From an uncultured Eubacteriales bacterium (GTDB lineage Bacteria; Bacillota; Clostridia; Oscillospirales; Oscillospiraceae): DNA of 12,664 nt. Below are positions 6,395 through 12,664 of this stretch, piece after piece. The DNA is taken from positions 1 to 12,664 of the forward strand of contig CATXTO010000050.1 of NCBI GenBank assembly GCA_958402445.1. Direction: 5' to 3'. The notes beneath the pieces were generated by a model, which was not told the DNA's origin, did not search any database, and saw nothing but the letters and a program-made list of their open reading frames with translations. The translations under genes were made by a program, and so were the position numbers. The stretch's first letter is position 1. Each line of letters opens with the position of its first letter.

Positions 6395-6835
6395 ATGCAG
6401 TCTATCGTACACGTGGCGCTGGTCGTCCGGGATTATGACGAAGCGATTGAATTTTATACCCAAAAGCTCCGTTTTGCCCTGGTGGAGGATACGTTCCAGC
6501 CGGAACAGAATAAGCGGTGGGTTGTGGTGTCCCCGCCTGGGGGTGGGACCACCCTGCTTTTGGCCCGGGCGTCCGGGCCGGAGCAGGTCCAATGCGTGGG
6601 GAACCAATCGGGAGGCAGGGTGTTCCTGTTTCTGGGAACCGATGATTTTCAGCGGGATTACCAGGCTCTGCGGGAGGCCGGCGTGTCCTTTGTCCGGGCG
6701 CCCAAGGAGGCCGAATACGGTACGGTGGCGGTTTTTCAGGATTTATATGGAAATCTATGGGATTTGGTCCAGTTCCGGCAGGGCCACCCCATGGCAAAAC
6801 GAGTTACGCCGGAGCGTTGCGCGATAAGCGATTAA
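6395..6835 (+). CDS. VOC-superfamily (glyoxalase/bleomycin-resistance-like) protein
   Basis: This 146-residue protein has the size of a single VOC unit made of two beta-alpha-beta-beta-beta modules. It opens with IVHVALVVRDYDEAIEFY, the usual first strand and helix with a potential metal-binding His at residue 5. The second module ends in FQDLYGNLWDLVQF, the typical GNxWDL signature. Members include lyases, dioxygenases and drug-binding proteins, so the substrate cannot be named. I prefer ATG 6395 (AGAGGA at 6384-6389, spacing 5) over the in-frame ATG 6356, which lacks a ribosome-binding site and would add 13 residues before the conserved start. The gene sits between gdpP and rplI, which are adjacent in B. 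subtilis, so it looks like an insertion into a conserved pair. Its TAA overlaps the Shine-Dalgarno of rplI, suggesting translational coupling. Confidence 0.85.
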   Translation: MQSIVHVALVVRDYDEAIEFYTQKLRFALVEDTFQPEQNKRWVVVSPPGGGTTLLLARASGPEQVQCVGNQSGGRVFLFLGTDDFQRDYQALREAGVSFVRAPKEAEYGTVAVFQDLYGNLWDLVQFRQGHPMAKRVTPERCAISD

Positions 6836-6848
6836 GGAGGCTGCGTAT

Positions 6849-7295
6849 ATGAAAGTAATTCTATTGCAGGATGTGAAGGGAAAGGGCAAGAAGGGCCAGC
6901 TGCTGGAGGTCTCCGACGGCTACGCCCGGAACTACATGCTGCCCCGGAAGCTGGCCATGGAGGCCACCGCCGACGCCGTCAACACCATGCGCATGAACGA
7001 CAGGGCCGCCCAGGAGCGCAGAACCCGGGAGCGGGCGGAGGCGGTGGCCCTGGCGGAGCGGATGAAGGCCATGACCCTCACCGTCACGGCCAAGGGCGGC
7101 GGCGCCGGGCGGCTGTTCGGCTCCGTCACCAACCAGGAGATTGCCGACGCCCTGCAGAGTCAGGCGGGCATCGCCCTGGACAAGCGGAAAATCGTCATCG
7201 ACGAGCCCATCAAGACCGTGGGCACTTATACCGTCAAGTGCAAGCTGGGCTTTGAGATCACCGCCCAGCTGGCCGTGCGGATTCAAGAGGCGTAA
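6849..7295 (+). CDS. rplI: 50S ribosomal protein L9
   Basis: The 148 residues match L9 (149 in B. subtilis). L9 binds 23S rRNA near the L1 stalk and helps maintain reading frame. The N-terminal domain has the family signature from MKVILLQDVKGKGKKG through DGYARNYMLPRKLA, with conserved Gly and Lys residues. A long charged connecting helix follows (about residues 41-75, rich in Arg, Glu and Ala). The C-terminal domain contains GRLFGSVTNQEIADAL and closes with the usual beta strand (VRIQEA). A perfect AAGGAGG (6834-6840) lies 8 nt before ATG and overlaps the preceding stop codon. Pairing with dnaB downstream is conserved in Gram-positive genomes. Confidence 0.97.
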   Translation: MKVILLQDVKGKGKKGQLLEVSDGYARNYMLPRKLAMEATADAVNTMRMNDRAAQERRTRERAEAVALAERMKAMTLTVTAKGGGAGRLFGSVTNQEIADALQSQAGIALDKRKIVIDEPIKTVGTYTVKCKLGFEITAQLAVRIQEA

Positions 7296-7351
7296 CAAGC
7301 CCAGGCTTCCGCCCAGGCGGGCGGCGGGGCCCTGGAAGGAGAGAGAGAACC

Positions 7352-8692
7352 ATGGACGAAGCCCTATTGGCCCGGCAGGCGCCTCATTCCCTGGAGGCGG
7401 AGCAGTCCGTTCTGGGCGCCATGCTCATTGACAGCCGGTGTATCCCGGACGTGATCGGCATGCTGCGGCCGGAGGATTTCTATCTGTCCCAGAACCGAGA
7501 CATTTACGAGACCATCTATGCCATGTTCAACTTCTCCCAGGCCGTCGACCCCGTGACCGTGCTGGACAAAATGCGGGAGCGGGGGGTCTGGCAGGAGAGC
7601 TCCACGGACTATATCATGCAGCTCATGGAGATCACCCCCACCGCAGCCAACGCGGGCCGTTACGCCGCCATCGTCCGAGACAAGGCCCTTTTGCGGAACC
7701 TGGCCGGGGCTGCGGAGGAAATCGGACAGACCGTGTACGAGGGCGTGGGGACTCCGGCGGAGATCCTGGAGGCCGCGGAGAAAAAGATTTACGCCCTGCG
7801 GAAGGGTGAGCGGGGGGACAGCCTGGAGCATGTGGGACTGATTCTGCAAAAGGTCTTTGACCGGCTCACGGAGCTGGCCCAATCCGACAGCGAGATTCCC
7901 GGCCTGTCCACCGGCATTCGGGACTTAGACCGGAAGATTAACGGGCTGAATAATTCAGACCTTTTGCTCATCGCCGCGAGGCCGGCCATGGGAAAGACCG
8001 CCTTTGCCCTGAACATCGGGCTGAACGTGGCCAAAAAATACAGCAAAACCGTGGCGATTTTCAATCTGGAGATGTCCCGGGAGCAGCTCACCATGCGCCT
8101 ATTGTCCGGGGAGAGCTTTGTGGACAGCCAAAAGCTCATGACTGGCCGGCTCAGCGAGGAGGAGTGGGGCAAGCTGGCCCTGGCCTCCGCCGCTCTGAGC
8201 CAGACGGACATCCGGGTGGACGACAATCCGTCCATCACCGTGGCGGAGATGAACGCCAAGTGCCGGCGGCTGGACAATTTGGGCCTTGTGATTATCGATT
8301 ATTTGCAGCTCATGACCAGTTCCGGCTACGGCCGGGGGGGAGAGAACCGAGTGACCGTGGTCTCGGAGATCTCCCGGGCCCTGAAGATCATGGCCAAGGA
8401 GCTCAATGTCCCCGTGATCTGCCTGAGCCAGCTCTCCCGCGCCAACGAGAGCCGCCAGGACAAGCGGCCCATGCTGTCGGATTTGCGGGAATCCGGCGCC
8501 ATCGAGCAGGACGCCGATGAGGTGCTGTTTTTGTACCGGGACGAATACTATAATGAGGACACAGAGGAAAAGAATGTGGCCGAGTGCATCGTAGCGAAAA
8601 ACCGGCACGGGGAGACCGGCACGGTCCGGCTCCAGTGGCTGCCGCAGTATACCACCTTTACGGACCGGGAGTGGAGGCATCATGAGAGCTGA
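7352..8692 (+). CDS. dnaB: Replicative DNA helicase DnaB (DnaC in Bacillus nomenclature)
   Basis: This 446-residue protein is the hexameric 5'-3' helicase that unwinds DNA at the replication fork and recruits primase. The N-terminal helical domain starts with the conserved PHSLEAEQSVLGAML (residues 11-25). The RecA-like motor follows, with Walker A ARPAMGKT (209-216), the NLEMSREQLTMRL element (238-250), Walker B VIIDYLQLM (313-321), SQLSR (359-363), DLRESGAIEQDAD (377-389) and the C-terminal KNRHG (416-420). No intein or insertion interrupts these motifs. AAGGAG (7336-7341) is 10 nt before the ATG. The last 11 nt overlap the start of tilS, so the two are probably translationally coupled. Confidence 0.98.
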   Translation: MDEALLARQAPHSLEAEQSVLGAMLIDSRCIPDVIGMLRPEDFYLSQNRDIYETIYAMFNFSQAVDPVTVLDKMRERGVWQESSTDYIMQLMEITPTAANAGRYAAIVRDKALLRNLAGAAEEIGQTVYEGVGTPAEILEAAEKKIYALRKGERGDSLEHVGLILQKVFDRLTELAQSDSEIPGLSTGIRDLDRKINGLNNSDLLLIAARPAMGKTAFALNIGLNVAKKYSKTVAIFNLEMSREQLTMRLLSGESFVDSQKLMTGRLSEEEWGKLALASAALSQTDIRVDDNPSITVAEMNAKCRRLDNLGLVIIDYLQLMTSSGYGRGGENRVTVVSEISRALKIMAKELNVPVICLSQLSRANESRQDKRPMLSDLRESGAIEQDADEVLFLYRDEYYNEDTEEKNVAECIVAKNRHGETGTVRLQWLPQYTTFTDREWRHHES

Positions 8693-10040
8693 GGTCTTGT
8701 CCTTCAGCCGGACCTATGGGCTGCTGGAGACCGGGGACCGGGTGGTCTGCGCGGTGTCCGGCGGGGCGGATTCCATGGCCCTTCTGTGGTGCCTGCATCT
8801 GCTGCAGGAGTCCATGGGGCTACAATTGTCCGCGGCCCACTTTCATCACGGGTTGCGGGGTCCGGAGGCGGACCGGGACGAGGCATTTGTCCGGGCCTTC
8901 TGCGCTCGTCACGACATTCCCCTCTCCGTGGGCCGGGGACAGGTCCGGCGACAGGGCCGGGGTCTGGAGGACGCGGCCCGGCAGGCCAGGTACGACTTTC
9001 TTCTGTCCGTGGACCCGGCGGCCAAGGTGGCCACGGCCCACACCGCGGACGACAACGCCGAGACCGTGCTGCTGCGCTGGGTACGGGGGACCTCTCTGCG
9101 GGGCCTGGGGGGTATCCCACCCTGCCGGGGCCGGATCATCCGGCCCATGCTGTCCGTGACCCGGGCCCAGGTTTTGTCCTTTTTGGATCAGTGGAATCTG
9201 GATTATGTGGAGGACGGCACCAATGGGCAGGATGATTTCCTGCGTAACCGCCTGCGGCACCGGATCATTCCCGCCCTGGCGGGGGAAAACCCCCATCTGA
9301 TCCAGAGCGTCAGCACTGGCGCGCTACGGTTGCGGCAGGACGAGAACCTGCTCCAGAGCCTGGCGGAGCAGGCTCTGGAGCAGGTTAGAGCCCCGGAGGG
9401 CCTGGATTGCCAGGCCCTGCTGGCCCAGCACCCGGCCCTGCGGAGCCGGGTGCTGGAGCGGTTTCTCCGGGATGCCGGAGTGCGGGAGCCCCAAGCCGCC
9501 CACATTGCCCAGGCGGAGGCGCTGGTACGCTCCAGCCGCCCCGGCGCCTGGGCTCGTTTTCCCGGGGGCGTGGTGCTGGCCCGCCGTTACGGCCGCCTGG
9601 TCTGCCCGCCTGCCGGGGAGCCGTTTGTCCAAACTCGGCTGCAGGTACCTGGGCTCACCCTGATTCCCCAACTGGGCATGGAGGCGCGCTGCAGATTTCC
9701 AGGGGAAGATGAAAAAATTGAAAATAACGCGTTCACATTTACGGTCGGCTGTGATACAATGAAAGAACTTGTTATTTGGCTCAGGCCTCGGCGGCCAGGG
9801 GACCAAATCCGGCTCCCCGGCGGGCACAAGAGCCTGAAGAAGCTGCTCATTGACCGGAAGGTCCCCGCTTTGTGGCGGGACCGAATTCCGGTGGTGGCGG
9901 ACGAGGCCGGGGTTTTGGCGGTTTTCGGCGTGGGCGTCAATTTAGACCGCAGGGCGGAGCCCGGCAGCCGGGCGCTGGAGATCGCGCTTTGTTTGGAACA
10001 TACAGGAAGTGAGGTAGCTTGCCATGCACCAAGATATTGA
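8682..10040 (+). CDS. tilS: tRNA(Ile)-lysidine synthase
   Basis: TilS adds lysine to C34 of the CAU-anticodon tRNA-Ile using ATP, changing both charging and codon reading to AUA/Ile. The PP-loop SGGADS is at residues 26-31, followed by HFHHGLRG (53-60) and the HTADDNAETVLLR block (120-132). The GTSLRGLGGI element follows at 137-146, and DxTN/RNRLRH at about 178-193. A TilS-type middle region and a C-terminal domain (about 362-447, including LRPRRPGDQIRL and the KSLKKLLIDRKVP motif) complete the 452 residues, close to the usual length. GGAGG (8673-8677) is only 4 nt from ATG, but the start overlaps dnaB and fits the motif spacing. The linker at 9708-9778 is strikingly AT-rich and contains a promoter-like sequence. 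The 3' end overlaps hpt by 17 nt. Confidence 0.96.
   Translation: MRAEVLSFSRTYGLLETGDRVVCAVSGGADSMALLWCLHLLQESMGLQLSAAHFHHGLRGPEADRDEAFVRAFCARHDIPLSVGRGQVRRQGRGLEDAARQARYDFLLSVDPAAKVATAHTADDNAETVLLRWVRGTSLRGLGGIPPCRGRIIRPMLSVTRAQVLSFLDQWNLDYVEDGTNGQDDFLRNRLRHRIIPALAGENPHLIQSVSTGALRLRQDENLLQSLAEQALEQVRAPEGLDCQALLAQHPALRSRVLERFLRDAGVREPQAAHIAQAEALVRSSRPGAWARFPGGVVLARRYGRLVCPPAGEPFVQTRLQVPGLTLIPQLGMEARCRFPGEDEKIENNAFTFTVGCDTMKELVIWLRPRRPGDQIRLPGGHKSLKKLLIDRKVPALWRDRIPVVADEAGVLAVFGVGVNLDRRAEPGSRALEIALCLEHTGSEVACHAPRY
9732..9760 (+). promoter_or_regulatory. Internal promoter within tilS for hpt-ftsH
   Basis: TTCACA (9732-9737) and TACAAT (9755-9760) are exactly 17 bp apart, each one mismatch from consensus, with TG at 9752-9753 giving an extended -10. 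It sits in a short AT-rich patch inside an otherwise GC-rich gene. Transcription would start near 9767, about 257 nt before the hpt start codon. The likely role is to let hpt and ftsH be expressed independently of the upstream genes. Confidence 0.65.
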
Positions 10041-10563
10041 ACGTGTCCTTCTGTCCGAAGCACAGATTCAGGCCCGGATCACGGAGCTGGGCGCGGAGCT
10101 GGCCGCTGATTACGCCGATAAGAAGCCCATTTTTGTGGGCGTTTTGAAGGGCGTGGTGGTCTTCTTCGCGGATATGGTCCGGGCGGTGCCCATTCCCTGT
10201 CAGTTTGACTTCATGTGCGTCTCGTCCTATGGGGCGGGGACGCAGAGCAGCGGCGTCATCCAGCTGAAAAAGGATATCTCCACGGACATCGCCGGCCGGC
10301 ACGTGGTGATTTTAGAGGACATTTTAGACTCCGGCCTGACCCTGCGGTACACCGTGGACCATCTGCTGGCCAAGGGCCCTGCCTCCCTGCGCATCTGCAC
10401 CTTCCTGGACAAGCCGGAGCGCCGGCGAGCCCAGGTGGAGGCGGACTATGTGGGTTTTACCATCCCGAACCTGTTCGTGGTGGGCTACGGTTTGGACTAT
10501 GACGAGGAATACCGAAATCTGCCGTATGTGGGCATTCTGAAGCCCGAGGCGTATTCCAAATGA
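10024..10563 (+). CDS. hpt: Hypoxanthine(-guanine) phosphoribosyltransferase
   Basis: This enzyme salvages hypoxanthine and guanine by joining them to PRPP, giving IMP and GMP. The 179 residues match the bacterial family (about 180). Visible landmarks are the PPi-binding loop region VGVLKGVVVFFADM (38-51), SSYG in the flexible loop (67-70), and the PRPP-binding signature VVILEDILDSGLTL (94-107) with the acidic pair E98/D99. The purine-binding segment is around VGFTIPNLFVVGYGLDYDE (143-161), with the stacking aromatic at F151 and the catalytic-side DYDE tail. ATG 10024 follows GAGG (10011-10014) and overlaps the end of tilS. The tilS-hpt-ftsH order is the same as in B. subtilis, where Hpt binds TilS and affects ftsH expression; whether this happens here is inference. 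Confidence 0.97.
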   Translation: MHQDIERVLLSEAQIQARITELGAELAADYADKKPIFVGVLKGVVVFFADMVRAVPIPCQFDFMCVSSYGAGTQSSGVIQLKKDISTDIAGRHVVILEDILDSGLTLRYTVDHLLAKGPASLRICTFLDKPERRRAQVEADYVGFTIPNLFVVGYGLDYDEEYRNLPYVGILKPEAYSK

Positions 10564-10582
10564 TTGGGTAAGGAGAACTCCC

Positions 10583-12445
10583 TTGAGACGACAAAAATTC
10601 CTCAGCATCCTGGCTTACACGGCGGTGCTGGCTTTGCTATTTTTTCTAATTATGGCGTTGATCCGGGCCAACCAGCCTAAGGGCCTGGATTATTCCAAAG
10701 TGGTCTCCCTGTTCGAGGACGAGCAGGTCAAGTCCTTTACCGTGCGGGACGGGACCCTGCGTCTGGAGCTCTATCAGGAGCTGGACGGCTCCACCAAGCA
10801 GGTTTCCTATCTGTCCAGCACGGACGCGTTCCGGCAGGATCTAGGCGAACTGTTCCGGGAGCAGCTCCGCAGCGGCGTTTTGCAGAACTACACCTTCTTT
10901 CCGAAAGGAGAGCCCTCGATCTTCTCCAAGGCCGCGCCGTATTTGCTGTCCGGCTTTGTGCTTTTGATCCTGTGGGTCTTCCTGGCCAACCGGGCGGGTT
11001 CCGGCGGCAACCCCATGAGCGCCTTTGGCAAGGCCCGGACCAATCTGGGCACCGGCGGCAAACGGGTGACCTTCGACGACGTAGCCGGCGCGGAGGAGGA
11101 GAAGGCGGAGCTTCAAGAGCTGGTGGAATTTCTTCGGGACCCGGAGAAATTTACCCGCATGGGGGCCAAGGTCCCCAAGGGCGTGCTGCTGGTAGGCCCG
11201 CCGGGCACCGGCAAGACCCTGCTGGCCCGGGCGGTGGCCGGCGAGGCGGACGTGCAGTTTTTGTCCATCTCCGGCTCCGATTTTGTGGAGCTGTATGTGG
11301 GCGTGGGCGCGGGCCGGGTCCGGGATTTGTTTGAGCAGGCCAAAAAGGTGGCGCCCGCCATTGTGTTCATCGACGAGATTGACGCCGTGGGCCGGCACAG
11401 AGGAGCCGGTCTGGGCGGCGGCCACGACGAGCGGGAGCAGACCCTCAACCAGCTTTTGGTGGAGATGGATGGCTTTGAGAAAAATGAGGGGGTCATCGTC
11501 ATGGCCGCCACCAACCGGAAGGACATTCTGGACCCGGCGCTGCTGCGGCCGGGGCGGTTCGACCGGCAGATTTATGTGGGCGTTCCCGACACCGCGGGGC
11601 GGGAGTCCATCTTAAAAATTCATGCCCGGAACAAGCGGCTGGGGGAGGATGTGGCGCTGCGAACCGTGGCCCTGGCCACCTCCGGTTTTACCGGGGCCGA
11701 TCTGGAAAACCTGCTGAACGAGGCGGCCATTTTGGCCGTGCGGCGTGACCGCACGGTGATCGATATGGAGGACCTGAACGAGGCCATGATGAAAATCATC
11801 GCCGGCCCGGCCAAACGCAGCCGGGTGCAGCTTCAGCGGGACCGGCGGGTCACCGCCGTCCACGAGGCTGGGCACGCGGTGGCCATGTACCATCTGCCCA
11901 ACCATGACCCGGTGCATCAAATCACCATTATCCCCCGGGGGCAGGCCCTGGGACTCACCGTCAGCCTGCCGGAGGAGGATTCGGAGCACTTGACCCGAAA
12001 CCAGATGTATGAGACCATCGTCTCCCTTCTGGGGGGCCGGGCGGCGGAGGCCCTGTTCCTGCAGGATATCTCCACCGGCGCTTCCTCCGATATTCAAAGG
12101 GCCACCCAACTGGCCCGGGACATGGTGAGCAAGTACGGCATGAGCGAGCGCATCGGCACCATCGCCTATGGCAGCGACGAGGAGGTCTTCATCGGCCGGG
12201 ATTACGAAAAGACCAAATCGTATTCCGAGCGGGTGGCCAGCGACCTGGACGCTGAGATCAAGGCTCTGGTGGACCGGGCCTATGCCCAGTGCAGCCAAAT
12301 CCTCACCCAGTCCAAGGATAAGGTTCTGGAGGTGTCGGATTACCTGCTGGAGCACGAAACCATGTCGGGGGCCCAGTTCCGGGCCTGCATGGAGGGGCGC
12401 GCCATTGATTGGAAGGACCAGGGCGGACTTTTCGACCCCACCTGA
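10583..12445 (+). CDS. ftsH: ATP-dependent zinc metalloprotease FtsH
   Basis: This 620-residue membrane-anchored AAA+ protease degrades misfolded and short-lived membrane and regulatory proteins. Two membrane helices (about residues 7-27 and 118-136) flank an extracytoplasmic domain of about 90 residues. The AAA module has Walker A GPPGTGKT (205-212), the pore-loop YVG (238-240), Walker B VFIDEID (261-267) and the second region of homology NRKDILDPALLRPGRFDR (311-328). The peptidase domain carries the zinc site HEAGH (427-431) and the third ligand Asp in STGASSDI (D503). All key residues are intact. The start is TTG, 7 nt after TAAGGAG (10569-10575), and no ATG fits the N-terminal helix better. 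It begins 19 nt after hpt and is the last gene before a strong terminator. Confidence 0.98.
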   Translation: MRRQKFLSILAYTAVLALLFFLIMALIRANQPKGLDYSKVVSLFEDEQVKSFTVRDGTLRLELYQELDGSTKQVSYLSSTDAFRQDLGELFREQLRSGVLQNYTFFPKGEPSIFSKAAPYLLSGFVLLILWVFLANRAGSGGNPMSAFGKARTNLGTGGKRVTFDDVAGAEEEKAELQELVEFLRDPEKFTRMGAKVPKGVLLVGPPGTGKTLLARAVAGEADVQFLSISGSDFVELYVGVGAGRVRDLFEQAKKVAPAIVFIDEIDAVGRHRGAGLGGGHDEREQTLNQLLVEMDGFEKNEGVIVMAATNRKDILDPALLRPGRFDRQIYVGVPDTAGRESILKIHARNKRLGEDVALRTVALATSGFTGADLENLLNEAAILAVRRDRTVIDMEDLNEAMMKIIAGPAKRSRVQLQRDRRVTAVHEAGHAVAMYHLPNHDPVHQITIIPRGQALGLTVSLPEEDSEHLTRNQMYETIVSLLGGRAAEALFLQDISTGASSDIQRATQLARDMVSKYGMSERIGTIAYGSDEEVFIGRDYEKTKSYSERVASDLDAEIKALVDRAYAQCSQILTQSKDKVLEVSDYLLEHETMSGAQFRACMEGRAIDWKDQGGLFDPT

Positions 12446-12457
12446 TTAAAAATGTTT

Positions 12458-12493
12458 CCCTGCCCGGGCTGTACGCCCGGGCAGGGGTTTTTT
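12458..12493 (+). terminator. Strong intrinsic terminator after ftsH
   Basis: A perfect 12-bp stem, CCCTGCCCGGGC/GCCCGGGCAGGG (12458-12469/12475-12486), with a 5-nt loop is followed by G and six T residues (12488-12493). It starts 12 nt after the ftsH stop and should end the gdpP-ftsH transcript. Confidence 0.95.
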
Positions 12494-12527
12494 GTGGGGA
12501 AAGGATAGACCCAATTCGCGCCTGTGT

Positions 12528-12664
12528 GGGCGGCCATAGGCCGTCCCTACATCTTCCGATTCCGCTTTTTAGACCCTGTAGGGGCGAGCTGTGCTCGCCC
12601 GCCGTTTCCCCTGTAGGGGCTGCTTCCCACGCCCGCGGAACGACCATAGGTCGAACCCTACACC
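12528..12664. repeat. Mosaic of CCCTACA/TGTAGGG-bordered palindromic repeats
   Basis: Three related units follow the terminator. The first is GGGCGGCC-ATA-GGCCGTCC (12528-12546, one G-U or mismatch), ending in CCCTACA (12545-12551). The second starts with TGTAGGGG and forms the perfect 8-bp hairpin GGGCGAGC-TGT-GCTCGCCC (12582-12600), in opposite orientation to the first. The third is a 51-bp unit with inverted ends TGTAGGGG (12612-12619) and CCCTACA (12656-12662), enclosing CGACC-ATA-GGTCG (12641-12653). The 3-nt loops and CCCTACA borders match the array at the left edge. The cluster may continue beyond the window. Confidence 0.8.

Noticed and set aside
7304..7330. GC-rich inverted repeats between rplI and dnaB as a terminator
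   Set aside because: Stems are only 5 bp with a tiny loop and no T-run follows; the dnaB ribosome-binding site is directly downstream.

Overview
The window looks like a chromosomal segment from a GC-rich member of the Clostridia, most likely the Oscillospiraceae (Flavonifractor/Oscillibacter-like). This placement is inferred from three things. Gene content is Gram-positive in character: RNase J, GdpP, TilS-Hpt-FtsH. Non-ATG starts are frequent. Both window edges carry short palindromic repeats with CCCTACA/TGTAGGG borders. No 16S gene or other taxonomic marker is present.

Layout: positions 1-126 hold a tandem 49-bp hairpin repeat. A plus-strand AraC-family regulator with a GyrI-like ligand-binding domain follows (236-1120). 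On the minus strand, 1339-1793 is a decayed GNAT acetyltransferase with one frameshift and one in-frame stop. Positions 1878-2139 form a dense non-coding block of strong hairpins, bounded by two identical 19-bp palindromes and abutting the 3' end of the RNase J gene (minus, 2150-3805, TTG start). A 574-bp divergent intergenic region separates RNase J from a plus-strand gene train.

That train is gdpP - VOC/glyoxalase-like gene - rplI - dnaB - tilS - hpt - ftsH (4380-12445), closed by a strong intrinsic terminator (12458-12493). Genes are separated by at most 56 bp or overlap, so one operon is likely. A very good sigma-A promoter with an extended -10 precedes gdpP. A second near-consensus promoter lies inside tilS and probably gives hpt-ftsH extra transcription. 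The order joins two gene sets that are separately conserved in Bacillus subtilis (gdpP-rplI-dnaC and tilS-hprT-ftsH). The products cover c-di-AMP breakdown, ribosome assembly, replication fork unwinding, tRNA-Ile decoding, purine salvage and membrane proteolysis.

Most of the window is conserved housekeeping sequence, and no complete new biological system is visible. The points most worth a second look are the hairpin-cluster element at 1878-2139, the GGGGN (instead of GGGGH) motif in the GdpP DHHA1 domain, the internal promoter in tilS, the long structured leader of RNase J, the VOC gene inserted between gdpP and rplI, and the related palindromic repeats at both edges.
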